Made by a program: the position numbers and the translations under genes
Assembly: GCF_000814765.1 (NCBI RefSeq)
Contig: NZ_JWIC01000004.1
Span: forward strand, 744,001 to 808,000
Direction: 5' to 3'
Length of the DNA stretch: 64,000 bases
Source: Pseudoalteromonas luteoviolacea
GTDB lineage: Bacteria > Pseudomonadota > Gammaproteobacteria > Enterobacterales > Alteromonadaceae
Notes under the pieces: model-generated
The model's input: only the letters and a program-made list of their open reading frames with translations
Database searches by the model: none
Told to the model about the DNA's origin: nothing
Shown: in pieces, positions 35,232 to 43,893 of the stretch
Layout: each line of letters begins with the position of its first letter
How positions within the stretch are numbered: position 1 is the first letter of the stretch

Positions 35232-36956
35232 TTATGACTGATATATATTTTCACCAAGATAACGTTTGGCTTTATTTGCTTTTAACTTAGTTAGATCTAC
35301 AAGCACTAGTCCGTCAATACAATTGTTGAAGTCAGGGTCAATACTGAAGCTCAAAAAGTTCACGCCACTTTGCTCACATAATTCGGTATATTGCTTAAAC
35401 AGTGTTGGCACCTGTGCACCCATATTTGCCAGTATGTGTTTAAGTTCAGCAAAGTCTTCTTTTATATTGCCACCGCAAAATAGGTCTCGACAGGTATCGA
35501 GTTGAGATTGGGACAGCTTAAATTCGTTGTTAGGGTGAGCTAAATTATCCAGCTTCGAGAAGTAATGTTGATAATGATATACCAACATGGCTTTTGCTTT
35601 GTCAGGTAATGCATTTGATAAACTGACGGGGCCAAATAAATAGCGGTGTTCAGGGTAGCGCTGAATAAAAGCACCTATGCCATACCAAAGGTAATCTAGG
35701 CTTTTACGGCCCCAATATTTAGGTTGGACGAAACTTCGACCCAATTCTAAACCTTGATTAAAATAGGGGGCCATATCATCCGTATATGAGAACAAGCTAC
35801 TGGTATATAAACCATTGGTACCATGTTGCTGAATAACTTGCTGAGCACTGGCCAAGCGGTAAGCGCCCACCAGTTCAAGTTGCTTGGCATCCCATAGCAC
35901 TAACTGCTGATAGTACATATCATATTTGTCAGTGTCTCGTCTTTTACCGCTGCCTTCACCGACGGCTCTGAATGCAATTTCACGTAGGCGACCGAGTTCT
36001 CTAAAGATTGGGGAGCTGCCAGCATATTGATACAAGTATATTTGCATGCCATCTGCGGTTTCACCTAGGCGCTCACATTGTTCAATCGCACTTTTCAGCT
36101 CTTTTTTGCATTCAGGAACGGCAATGGGGGTTTGTGTTTTTAACGGGAGCGCTTTCTTACTGTTTAATCGGTACAGTTGTTTGCGGATAAGTGCAACAAT
36201 TTCTTTATCTTTTAGGTTGTCTAAGCGGTATGACTCCGGAGGGATACTAGCACCGATTTCAAACTCTAAAGACTTTTGGCGTTGCTTAAACATTTCTTTA
36301 ACCAATAACAAGCTTGCTAAAGGTTTATAAATCATTGATGTACCGTAAAATAAAGGGCTATTTTTGGCCTTGATATAAATGGGTAAGATGGGGCAGTTTG
36401 CTTTTTTTGCCATACGTAAAAAGCCCGTATTCCACTTACAGTCTTTGATCCCTGTAGGGCCCAGGCGTGAGACTTCTCCAGCAGGAAAAATAAGTAAGGC
36501 ACCCTCAGCTTTAAGGTGTTGTTGGATATTAGCAAGTTCTTGTTTTCGGCTTGCGTTTGATAGGTTGTCCACGGGTAGCAAGAGTGAATGCATAGGCGTA
36601 ATTGACATTAACATTCGATTGGCGACCACCTTCAAGTCCGGTCTTGCTTTAGCGAGCACTTTTATGAGCGCGAGGGCATCCAGAGAGCCGATAGGGTGAT
36701 TGGCGACAATCACTGCACTTCCTTCGCTGGGAATATGCTCAATTTGTTTTGGCTTAAACCGGGCGTCAAAATCTAACTCTTCAAGTACCTGCTCGACAAA
36801 CTCAAGTCCCTCTAAATGCGGGTAAGTGTCAGCGAATGCGACAAATTCCTGCTCATGTAATAAGTAACCTAACCCTTTTTTTACTAACCCTTTCACTTTA
36901 GGTGAGTTTTCTAATTGTGGTAAGTTGGCTTCGATCACTTTATCAACGCTGATCAT
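35232..36956 (-). CDS. olsF: Bifunctional ornithine-lipid synthase-like acyltransferase (OlsF type)
   Basis: A 574-residue two-domain protein. The N-terminal half is a PlsC-like acyltransferase: IVANHPIGSLDAL is the His-Asp catalytic box and FPAGEVSRLGPTG the FPEG-like motif (about residues 90-200). The C-terminal half (about 300-570) is the GNAT-like N-acyltransferase of the OlsB/hemolysin COG3176 type (EIAFRAVGEGSGKRRDTDKYD, GRSFVQPKYWGRKSLDYLW, FGPVSLSN). This arrangement and length match OlsF, which makes phosphorus-free ornithine lipids from ornithine and acyl-ACP. Activity is inferred from the architecture. It is divergent from the ghrA-like gene. Confidence 0.8.
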   Translation of the reverse strand: MISVDKVIEANLPQLENSPKVKGLVKKGLGYLLHEQEFVAFADTYPHLEGLEFVEQVLEELDFDARFKPKQIEHIPSEGSAVIVANHPIGSLDALALIKVLAKARPDLKVVANRMLMSITPMHSLLLPVDNLSNASRKQELANIQQHLKAEGALLIFPAGEVSRLGPTGIKDCKWNTGFLRMAKKANCPILPIYIKAKNSPLFYGTSMIYKPLASLLLVKEMFKQRQKSLEFEIGASIPPESYRLDNLKDKEIVALIRKQLYRLNSKKALPLKTQTPIAVPECKKELKSAIEQCERLGETADGMQIYLYQYAGSSPIFRELGRLREIAFRAVGEGSGKRRDTDKYDMYYQQLVLWDAKQLELVGAYRLASAQQVIQQHGTNGLYTSSLFSYTDDMAPYFNQGLELGRSFVQPKYWGRKSLDYLWYGIGAFIQRYPEHRYLFGPVSLSNALPDKAKAMLVYHYQHYFSKLDNLAHPNNEFKLSQSQLDTCRDLFCGGNIKEDFAELKHILANMGAQVPTLFKQYTELCEQSGVNFLSFSIDPDFNNCIDGLVLVDLTKLKANKAKRYLGENIYQS

Positions 36957-37116
36957 AATTTTTCTCTACGGCTGTGTTTATAGCAGATTAAAAAGGTAGT
37001 GTGACAATCTTGTTGCGTTGGTATGTCAGTTTTATGGTGATCGTGCACTATCAACACGTTGTCACTAGACGGTATACTGTTAGATGAAAATCGTTAATTT
37101 TAAGTAGGGATAGAGC

Positions 37117-38037
37117 ATGTCTGTATTGGTTTGTATTACTGGGCGGAATAATGAAAAACTCATGGCTAAACTACAAGATGCTTTGCCTGATGTGGAGTTA
37201 AAGCTTTGGCCGCATTGCGCTAATTTAGAGAGTGTGGAGTTTGTTTTAGCTTGGAAAGCGCCGCAAGAATTGTGGCACAATCTACCGAATCTAAAAGTGG
37301 TGCAATCTTTTGGGGCCGGTGTAGACGGTATCCCAATGAGTATATTGCCGTCAGGCACAGTGGTTGCGAGAATTGTTGATCCGCAGTTAAGTGATGATAT
37401 GGCGGAATATGTACTTTCTCACGCGCTTGCCCACAAACTCAGGCATCAAAATTATTGTGCTGAACAGGCGATAAAGAACTGGAAACCAAGACGAGCGAGA
37501 AAGGGGGTGACTGCTGGGGTGTTGGGTTTAGGTGAGCTTGGTAAAGCGGTAGCACAGCGTTTGTCAAATAACGGCTTCGCGGTAAGAGGTTGGTCTAGAA
37601 GCGCGAAACAGTTGGATAATATTGCGTGTTATAGTGGTGAAGCGCAACTGGCTTCTTTTGCGTCAGGGCTTGATTATTTAGTCTGTTTACTGCCTCTCAC
37701 TGATTCGACGCACGGGGTGTTGAATCGACAGTTATTCCAATATGTATCCAATGATTGTCTGTTGATCAATGTGGCGCGGGGTCAGCATTTGAATGAGCAA
37801 GACTTAATTGACGCTTTAAATGAACAAGAGTTAGGTGGTGCAGTGTTAGATGTGTTTACCACTGAACCACTGCCTGAAACACACGTATTTTGGTCTCACC
37901 CGAAAGTGACTGTGACCCCCCATATTGCAGCAGTTACCAACCTCGACACTGTTGTTGCACAAATTGCAGATAATATTCGAGCTTGTATCACAGGGACACC
38001 AATTAAAAATGGTGTGGATGTAACCCAAGGATATTAA
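37117..38037 (+). CDS. ghrA: D-2-hydroxyacid dehydrogenase, glyoxylate/hydroxypyruvate reductase A-like
   Basis: A 306-residue NAD(P)-dependent reductase. The Rossmann nucleotide motif is GVLGLGELGKAVAQRL (about residue 135), followed by GWSRS, which lacks the acidic residue typical of NAD preference and so suggests NADPH. The catalytic residues lie in INVARGQHLNE (Arg), DVFTTEPLPETHVFW (Glu) and TPHIAAVT (His). Length and order resemble E. coli GhrA (312). It is divergent from the olsF-like gene with about 160 bases between. It appears monocistronic. Confidence 0.85.
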   Translation: MSVLVCITGRNNEKLMAKLQDALPDVELKLWPHCANLESVEFVLAWKAPQELWHNLPNLKVVQSFGAGVDGIPMSILPSGTVVARIVDPQLSDDMAEYVLSHALAHKLRHQNYCAEQAIKNWKPRRARKGVTAGVLGLGELGKAVAQRLSNNGFAVRGWSRSAKQLDNIACYSGEAQLASFASGLDYLVCLLPLTDSTHGVLNRQLFQYVSNDCLLINVARGQHLNEQDLIDALNEQELGGAVLDVFTTEPLPETHVFWSHPKVTVTPHIAAVTNLDTVVAQIADNIRACITGTPIKNGVDVTQGY

Positions 38038-38258
38038 AAGTAAAGGATACGAGAAAAGAATGGCTTTTAGCTGAAATTCTCTCATGTTGCAGGGGACCGT
38101 GGCAGATTGAGGGGGGAACAAAGTAACTTCATGATTTGTAAGTAAATGTAAGTAATAGTTATTCTCGCTTACAAAATTACTGTATATAAAAACATATTGA
38201 GACATCTTTTTATATTCAGTATGTTAGGAAAAAAACAATAATAAGACGGGAAATTAAA

Positions 38259-38393
38259 ATGAAAAACGGTCAAGGTGGTGTAAAGCTCTCTTTTGTCGTT
38301 ATTTCTGTACTCGCGTTAGGTGTCTCTGCTTGGTTTAATCAAGCCCAAGCTGCCGATACCTTGACAGACACGTACATTTATCAACAAGAATAA
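38259..38393 (+). CDS. Small exported peptide, 44 residues, unknown
   Basis: ATG at 38259, TAA at 38391-38393. The product begins MKNGQGGVKLSFVVISVLAL and looks like a signal peptide with cleavage after AQA (residue 31), leaving a short acidic peptide of about 13 residues (ADTLTDTYIYQQE). A GGGA lies ten bases upstream of the ATG. Just upstream, TATATAAAA at about 38182 could be a -10. A perfect 9-bp inverted repeat (ACGTACATT/AATGTACGT) spans the stop codon. I do not recognise the family and the coding status is moderate. Confidence 0.5.
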   Translation: MKNGQGGVKLSFVVISVLALGVSAWFNQAQAADTLTDTYIYQQE

Positions 38394-38412
38394 TGTACGT
38401 CAAGGTTCATTG

Positions 38413-38430
38413 TGGGGCGTGAATGCCCCA
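38413..38430. terminator. GC-rich stem-loop between the 44-residue ORF and smrA
   Basis: TGGGGC-GTGAAT-GCCCCA. On the plus strand the nearest T-run is at 38443-38447, so termination efficiency is doubtful. Confidence 0.35.
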
Positions 38431-38438
38431 TCGATGCA

Positions 38439-39020
38439 TTATCTTTTTGCGTGAATCTCTCTGTTTTCTAGCTTTTTCTCATCACTTTTCTTAAGTAATG
38501 TATATGTAGATCCACTTCCCCCATGACATGTTAAAGCTGAATGAAAAGCTAACACGTTAGGCATTTCTTGTAGCCACTTATTGCAGTAACTTTTTAGAAT
38601 GGCTGGGAATGGTTTACTTTTCAGCCCGATGCCGTGGCGGATTAACAAAACACGAATATTGCGTTTTTGGCAGTCTGTAACAAACTCAAACATCGCTTGA
38701 CGTGCTTCAACAAATGATTTGCCATGCAAGTCTAATGTGGCGTCAATTTGATACTTACCCAATCTTAAGTTCTTGTACACGCCTTCTTGCACGCCATCTT
38801 TTTTATAGCCAAGCTGATCGTATGGATCTAGTAAGTCTACATATTCAGTAGATAAAAAATTGGGATCAAAATCGAGTTCCTTTTGCGCAGCTTCTCGCCG
38901 AGCGAGTTGCGCATCCGTGGGTTGATTTTTTTGTTGTTTAAGTTGTGCGCGATTGTCTTGTGCTAACGGTACAACATCGCCCATTGAAGCTAAAAATAGT
39001 TCTTCATCTGTCATCGCCAT
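38439..39020 (-). CDS. smrA: Smr-domain protein (SmrA-like putative endonuclease)
   Basis: A 193-residue protein. The start at 39020 has GGAG seven bases upstream and gives MAMTDEELF; a longer frame from 39050 adds ten residues without a site. The Smr domain occupies the C-terminal half: TLDLHGKSFVEARQAM (the LDLHG motif), LLIRHGIGLKSKP in place of the usual HGKG, and ALTCHGGSGSTYTLLKK (the GGxG loop). The N-terminal half is charged and unstructured. E. coli SmrA/YdaL (187) is the nearest relative I can recall; Smr domains nick DNA or RNA. It is monocistronic. Confidence 0.85.
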   Translation of the reverse strand: MAMTDEELFLASMGDVVPLAQDNRAQLKQQKNQPTDAQLARREAAQKELDFDPNFLSTEYVDLLDPYDQLGYKKDGVQEGVYKNLRLGKYQIDATLDLHGKSFVEARQAMFEFVTDCQKRNIRVLLIRHGIGLKSKPFPAILKSYCNKWLQEMPNVLAFHSALTCHGGSGSTYTLLKKSDEKKLENREIHAKR

Positions 39021-39238
39021 GATGATTCTCCAATCAGGGACAATTTTCACGATTTTAGCCTATCAACACGATAATGAATAGCCTGTCGTCAGTGAATATT
39101 TGAGTGATCCGATTTATATGATGGGACGTAACGGGGGGAGCTTATACGTGTTTTGTTATGAATAGTTATTAACTTTTATTTAATAGATATTATTTATGGT
39201 TCATGCCGAGGTGATTAACACCTCAGCCGCTGAATAAG

Positions 39239-39478
39239 TTAGTTAGTATCGTAGTGCTCAAGTGTGAACACTTTGAATAGGTAAAATGAATTTATTAGGA
39301 TAAGGCCTAAGTTGGAAATCACTGAAGTATCCATAAGATCTAGACTAAACAAAACGAAAAGTAGGCTACAAGCTAGAGCTGCCGAGACTCTTAGTAGTGT
39401 TTTGTGATTAATAAAAAGAGCTCCAAAACCTAGTACCAGTAATAAACTATTTAGTAACCAGTCAAACTCATTAGCCAT
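39239..39478 (-). CDS. Small membrane protein, 79 residues, unknown
   Basis: A hydrophobic protein with three probable membrane helices (LLNSLLLVLGFGALFI, VSAALACSLLFVLFSLDL, ISNLGLILINSFYLFKVF) and short polar ends. I do not recognise a family. Composition and codon use look normal for the region. It lies alone between the smrA gene and a terminator that closes the gene upstream of it. Confidence 0.55.
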   Translation of the reverse strand: MANEFDWLLNSLLLVLGFGALFINHKTLLRVSAALACSLLFVLFSLDLMDTSVISNLGLILINSFYLFKVFTLEHYDTN

Positions 39479-39504
39479 GATCTTACATTAACTCCGTATA
39501 TGAT

Positions 39505-39536
39505 TAAAAAGGGGCGCCATTATGCGCCGCTTTTTT
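39505..39536. terminator. Bidirectional terminator
   Basis: GGCGC-CATTAT-GCGCC with AAAAAGG before and GCTTTTTT after. On the minus strand it ends the 153-residue ORF gene. Confidence 0.75.
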
Positions 39537-39580
39537 AGTCATCTCAAACGAGTAATTTTGCTTCTTTCGGATTAGTTTTT

Positions 39581-40042
39581 TTAATTAAAGATTAGGTACT
39601 TTAGAGCGGCAATAAAGCCGTGGTTTTCTAATATTGCATATTTTTGGCATGTTGATGGTTTTGACACATCTTGACACAAATAAAGTGTACTGCGTTCTGA
39701 TGCTTTGATGGGCTGTAAAAGAGAGTCAAATAAAACAGGTTTTACGCCAGGCAAACCGGGCCAATAGACACTCTGAGTGACCATATTGAGTTTTTGGTAT
39801 GTGATGAGCTGAGGTTTCGGGAATAATATCGCAATGAGCGTTACCACCCCAATTATAATCAGAGGTGTCAGGCTTTTCTTAGGGGGTTCTGTTTGTACTC
39901 CTTGGTGGCCATGTTGTTGTGCAATCTCTTGTTGTCGCTTTATTTGTTGAGCAGAGAGGCGGCGCTTCTTATTTTTGTTTGCTTGTTGCTTTTGAAAGTC
40001 ACTTTTATTCAGTAGTGTTTGTTTTTTTGGATTAATTGCCAT
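39581..40042 (-). CDS. Single-pass membrane protein, 153 residues, unknown
   Basis: The N-terminal 55 residues are very basic and Gln-rich (KKQTLLNKSDFQKQQANKNK, RQQEIAQQHGHQG), then one membrane helix (SLTPLIIIGVVTLIAILFP) and a C-terminal domain of about 80 residues with two cysteines (LYLCQDVSKPSTCQKYA). The basic end should face the cytoplasm and the cysteine domain the periplasm. I do not recognise a family. It is divergent from the response-regulator gene, 92 bases apart. Confidence 0.6.
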   Translation of the reverse strand: MAINPKKQTLLNKSDFQKQQANKNKKRRLSAQQIKRQQEIAQQHGHQGVQTEPPKKSLTPLIIIGVVTLIAILFPKPQLITYQKLNMVTQSVYWPGLPGVKPVLFDSLLQPIKASERSTLYLCQDVSKPSTCQKYAILENHGFIAALKYLIFN

Positions 40043-40134
40043 GCTTAGGTGTAGCCTTTTGGTTGCAGGACTCTATAATAGTTCTATGCTATAGATGATA
40101 GCGCATTTCTAATTACTAGCCCACGGGAAAGGAT

Positions 40135-40518
40135 ATGGAACAACAAATCTCTATTCTCATTGTTGATGATGTAGGAACTGTTAGAAGCTTTTTGCATCAG
40201 ACATTGATGCACTTGGGAATTGACAATGTAAAAGAAGCCTCAACTGCGAAGCAGTGCATAGCAGCCTGTGAAGAGCGTCATTTTGATATTGTCTTTTTGG
40301 ATATTGAATTACCAGATGGAGATGGGAAAGAGTTAATTGCAGAATTAGCTCAAATTAATCCAGATATTAATGTTGTCATGGTTTCGGCGCATTCAACTGT
40401 TGATAATGTCAAAGATGCTATTGAACGTGGGGCTAAAGGGTTTGTCGTTAAGCCTTTCTCACCGAAAAAAATCGCAGCGATGTTAAAAAAGTTCTACCCG
40501 AAGTTGGAAATTGCTTAA
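40135..40518 (+). CDS. Single-domain response regulator (CheY-like receiver)
   Basis: A 127-residue stand-alone receiver domain. The acidic pair is Asp11-Asp12 (ILIVDDVGTVR), the phosphorylation site is Asp56 (VFLDIELPDGDG), and the switch residues are Ser84 (VMVSAHS) and Lys106 (VVKPFSP). There is no output domain, so it must act by protein contact, as CheY or Spo0F do. No histidine kinase lies next to it. The ATG follows GGGAAAGGAT. It is monocistronic, with a strong terminator shared with rpsT. Confidence 0.88.
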   Translation: MEQQISILIVDDVGTVRSFLHQTLMHLGIDNVKEASTAKQCIAACEERHFDIVFLDIELPDGDGKELIAELAQINPDINVVMVSAHSTVDNVKDAIERGAKGFVVKPFSPKKIAAMLKKFYPKLEIA

Positions 40519-40556
40519 CGCGGTAGGGCGTTTTGCAATTTAACTGAAAGATAGGC

Positions 40557-40588
40557 ATAAAAAAACCGACTTACGTCGGTTTTTTTAT
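40557..40588. terminator. Bidirectional terminator between the response regulator and rpsT
   Basis: AAAAAAACCGAC-TTAC-GTCGGTTTTTTT, a perfect 12-bp stem with A/T tracts on both sides. Confidence 0.93.
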
Positions 40589-40603
40589 ATCCATTTCCAC
40601 AGA

Positions 40604-40864
40604 TTATAGCGCTTTGATTTTAGCAGCTAGGCGGCTCTTGTGACGAGCAGCTTTGTTTTTGTGGATTAGACCTTTAGTTGCGTAGCGGTCAAGGATTGGA
40701 GTTGCAACAGCAAATGCTTGCTGTGCAGCTTCTTTATCACCAGCTTCAATAGCAGCGATAACTTTTTTGAAGTAAGTACGCATCATTGAACGACGGCTTG
40801 CGTTGTGCTGACGACGCTTTTCGCTAGTGATAGCGCGTTTTTTTGCAGACTTGATGTTAGCCAA
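40604..40864 (-). CDS. rpsT: 30S ribosomal protein S20
   Basis: An 86-residue basic ribosomal protein that binds 16S rRNA early in 30S assembly. It begins [20 protein letters not shown] and ends in [14 protein letters not shown], typical of S20. The start codon is TTG (40864-40862) preceded by TAGGAGCATACC. E. coli rpsT also uses UUG, where the weak start is tied to translational autoregulation, so the same control is plausible here. It is divergent from murJ, as in many gammaproteobacteria. Confidence 0.97.
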   Translation of the reverse strand: MANIKSAKKRAITSEKRRQHNASRRSMMRTYFKKVIAAIEAGDKEAAQQAFAVATPILDRYATKGLIHKNKAARHKSRLAAKIKAL

Positions 40865-41272
40865 GGTATGCTCCTAACAATCTTTTAAAAATAAGCTTAG
40901 TTTAAAGGCCGAGGACTATGCCTGTTTTATGATCCAATGTCAATAAAAAATAACCTGTCCGGCCTAAGTATTTCAGTACGGCTCTGGCACATCAGACATG
41001 ACTACAAATTGGGTTAGACGTATGATGCGCTGCCTTTTTATGTCTGTTAAAACCATTTCCAAAACCTTAGGTCCTTGTTAACGGTATAAGCAGACTATGA
41101 ATCAAAAGCCAATAGACTAATGATTAATGCAAGCATTGTAGCAAAACACAGAACCCAAGCCTAGCTTTAATGTTACATGACAGTTTCTAATTGATGGCCG
41201 TGTTTTGTGGTTATGGTTCTGCCTGGTCTATGGCATACTTGGCGCTGATTTTTATTTGTTAGGGTAAGTTTA
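40865..41272. other. 408-bp divergent promoter region of rpsT and murJ
   Basis: No ORF I can support. It should hold the rpsT promoter or promoters (left) and the promoter of the murJ-ribF-ileS-lspA operon (right). TTGTTAACGGTATAAG near 41076-41091 has promoter-like hexamers but poor spacing. Nothing else stood out. Confidence 0.4.
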
Positions 41273-42850
41273 GTGGCAAAAGGGTTATTCAAGTCAGGTA
41301 TGATAGTGAGTGCCATGACTATGTTATCTCGTATCCTCGGTTTAGTGCGTGATGCCGTGGTGGCAAATCTTCTCGGTGCAGGGCTTGCTGCTGATGTATT
41401 TTTGTTCGCAAATCGAATTCCAAACTTTTTCAGACGATTATTTGCCGAAGGGGCGTTTGCACAGGCCTTTGTGCCCGTGCTATCCGAAATCAAAGAGAAA
41501 CATGGGGACGATGAAGTAAGGGTTTTTGTCGCACAGGCTGCGGGCACACTGGGTACTATTTTGTTGTGTGTTACACTGCTTGGTGTGATTGGTTCTCCAG
41601 TGGTTGCGGCGCTGTTTGGTGCAACTTGGTTTTTGGACTGGTGGCATGGTGGCGAGAGTGCAGAAAAGTTTGTGCTGGCCAGCGCTTTATTAAAATTTAC
41701 CATCCCTTATTTATTTTTTGTATCTTTGGTCGCCTTGTGTGGCGCGGTGATGAACGTATACAATCGCTTTTCTGTAGCCGCATTTACACCGGTATTACTC
41801 AATGTCAGTTTAATTAGCTGTGCGATTTTTTTACATGACAACTTTGAGCAAGGGGCGTATGCGCTTGCGATCGGTGTATTTATTGGCGGCGCGGCTCAAT
41901 TGGCTTTTCAAATCCCTTTTTTAGGCAAATTAGGTATGCTCTCAAAGCCGACATTTGCTTGGCGAGCACCACATGTAACTAAGGTGCGTAAGTTAATGCT
42001 GCCCGCCATATTTGGTGTTTCAGTTAGCCAAATTAATTTATTACTCGACACCATCATTGCAGCCGCTTTGATGACAGGCTCAATTGCTTGGTTGTACTAC
42101 TCAGATCGTTTGATTGAATTCCCGCTGGGATTATTTGGTATCGCCATAGCAACCGTGATTTTACCAACGTTGTCGAAATTACATGCCAACGAACAAGCAG
42201 GCAAATTTCAACACACCATGGATTGGGGGGTGCGGTTTGTTCTTTTGCTGGGTATTCCTGCAATGGGCGGTTTAATGGTGATTAGCCCGCTTATTATTTC
42301 GGTGTTATTTGGTCATGGTGAGTTTGCAAACAGTGACGTGGATAATATTGCTGCTGTGAGTGCTGGGGTCACGGCATATAGTGTCGGGTTAGTGAGCTTT
42401 ATGTTGATTAAGGTGCTCGCGCCAGGTTTTTATGCGCGCCAAGATACGAAAACACCAGTTAAAATTGGCATAATAGCACTGGTGTTGAACATGGTATTTA
42501 ATTTAGCGCTTGCGCCATTTATAGGCTACCTTGGCCTCGCTTTGGCAACGTCTTTATCGGCAACATGCAATGCGTTTTTGTTATATCGCGCGTTGAAGAA
42601 AGAGCAAGTTTATTCATTGTCTCGCTTTACTTTATGGTTTGCAGCAAAAGCGTTAGTGGCCGCGTTAATAATGGCTATAGGTGTACATTTGTTGTCAGAA
42701 TATTTGGTTTGGCAAGGTGAAAGCATCGCGACTCAGCTTTGGGTTTTGGGTTGTCTTTTAACAAGTGCAATTGTTTTATACTTTTTTGTGTTGTTCATTT
42801 TGGGGGTCAGGGTGTCAACAATAAAAGAAATAAAGACAATAGAAGAATAA
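41273..42850 (+). CDS. murJ: Lipid II flippase MurJ (MviN)
   Basis: A 525-residue inner-membrane protein of the MOP superfamily with 14 helices, moving lipid II to the periplasmic side for peptidoglycan synthesis. It begins MAKGLFKSGMIVSAMTMLSR; ILGLVRDAVVANLLG and RIPNFFRRLFAEGAFAQAFVPV are the MurJ signature, with the conserved arginines. The start is GTG, with AGGG nine bases upstream. It begins a run of rightward genes reaching the pilin cluster; the gap to ribF is about 90 bases. Confidence 0.95.
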   Translation: MAKGLFKSGMIVSAMTMLSRILGLVRDAVVANLLGAGLAADVFLFANRIPNFFRRLFAEGAFAQAFVPVLSEIKEKHGDDEVRVFVAQAAGTLGTILLCVTLLGVIGSPVVAALFGATWFLDWWHGGESAEKFVLASALLKFTIPYLFFVSLVALCGAVMNVYNRFSVAAFTPVLLNVSLISCAIFLHDNFEQGAYALAIGVFIGGAAQLAFQIPFLGKLGMLSKPTFAWRAPHVTKVRKLMLPAIFGVSVSQINLLLDTIIAAALMTGSIAWLYYSDRLIEFPLGLFGIAIATVILPTLSKLHANEQAGKFQHTMDWGVRFVLLLGIPAMGGLMVISPLIISVLFGHGEFANSDVDNIAAVSAGVTAYSVGLVSFMLIKVLAPGFYARQDTKTPVKIGIIALVLNMVFNLALAPFIGYLGLALATSLSATCNAFLLYRALKKEQVYSLSRFTLWFAAKALVAALIMAIGVHLLSEYLVWQGESIATQLWVLGCLLTSAIVLYFFVLFILGVRVSTIKEIKTIEE

Positions 42851-42943
42851 ATAGGCGTGAATGGGGAGCTTCATAGCTCGCATTTCTAACTAACTTGGGT
42901 ATAATCGAGCTTTTTGAAGGCTCGAGCAAAAGGCACGCGTTGT

Positions 42944-43873
42944 ATGCAATTAATCAGGGGTATCCATAATATTCGTCCACATCATTATGGATGTGTATTG
43001 ACTATAGGAAACTTTGATGGTGTTCACTTGGGTCACACCGAAGTATTAAAGGGGCTCAAAGCTGACGCTGAGAAATACAACTTGCCTAGTACTGTAATGT
43101 TGTTTGAGCCTCAGCCACAAGAGTTTTTTATCAAAAACAAAGCGCCGGCGCGTTTGACACGTTTACGCGATAAGTTAGCATTGTTGGCAGAAAATGGCAT
43201 AGAGCGTGTCATTTGTGTGAGTTTTAATGACAAGTTTTCAAACTTAGAGGCAGAGTATTTCATAAGAGAAGTACTTTGCCAGAGACTAGGTGTGAAGGCA
43301 TTAACGGTGGGCGATGACTTTCGTTTTGGTAAAGGCCGCAAGGGCGATTTTGCAATGCTTTCGAGTATTGGCCAAGAGCTTGGGGTGCATGTTAAAGACA
43401 CGCTCAGTTTTAGGCAACAAAACAGCCGGGTAAGTAGCACGCTTATCCGCAACGCTTTGGCAGAGGGAGACCTTCACAAAGCGCATGAGATGCTGGGGCA
43501 TACTTATGCTATTTCTGGCCGTGTGATCCATGGTTGGAAAAAAGGCCGTGAGCTGGGTTTTCGTACCGCAAATGTCGCACTGAAAAGGCAAGTTAGTCCA
43601 GTTCAAGGTGTATTTGCGGTCAATGTTTATATAAATAGTAAGATTTTTCAGGGTGTAGCTAATGTTGGTACCAAGCCGACGCTAAATGGCAAGCGTGCTT
43701 TACTGGAAGTACACCTATTTGATTTTGACCAAGATATTTACGGTCAATTTATTAAGGTGGAGCTTATTCATAAGCTTCGCAATGAACAAAAATTTGAGTC
43801 ACTGACGCATCTGACAAAGCAAATATCGGCAGACGTCGATGCAGCAAGAGCAGTATTTTCTAAAATTAGGTAG
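42944..43873 (+). CDS. ribF: Bifunctional riboflavin kinase / FAD synthetase
   Basis: A 309-residue enzyme converting riboflavin to FMN and FAD. The start at 42944 gives MQLIRGIHNIRPHHYGCVL, which aligns with E. coli RibF (MKLIRGIHNL); a frame starting at 42914 adds ten residues. The nucleotidyltransferase domain has GNFDGVHLGH and VSSTLIRNALAEGD. The kinase domain begins near residue 185 with GRVIHGWKKGRELGFRTANV and GVFAVNVY. The Shine-Dalgarno is weak (AAAAGG, ten bases away). It sits 20 bases before ileS, the usual order. Confidence 0.95.
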   Translation: MQLIRGIHNIRPHHYGCVLTIGNFDGVHLGHTEVLKGLKADAEKYNLPSTVMLFEPQPQEFFIKNKAPARLTRLRDKLALLAENGIERVICVSFNDKFSNLEAEYFIREVLCQRLGVKALTVGDDFRFGKGRKGDFAMLSSIGQELGVHVKDTLSFRQQNSRVSSTLIRNALAEGDLHKAHEMLGHTYAISGRVIHGWKKGRELGFRTANVALKRQVSPVQGVFAVNVYINSKIFQGVANVGTKPTLNGKRALLEVHLFDFDQDIYGQFIKVELIHKLRNEQKFESLTHLTKQISADVDAARAVFSKIR

Positions 43874-43893
43874 CCGAACGGAAAGTAAGTTAA

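Noticed and set aside
42914..42943. Longer N-terminus for ribF
   Set aside because: The added ten residues do not match family members; MQLIRGIHN aligns with the known RibF start.
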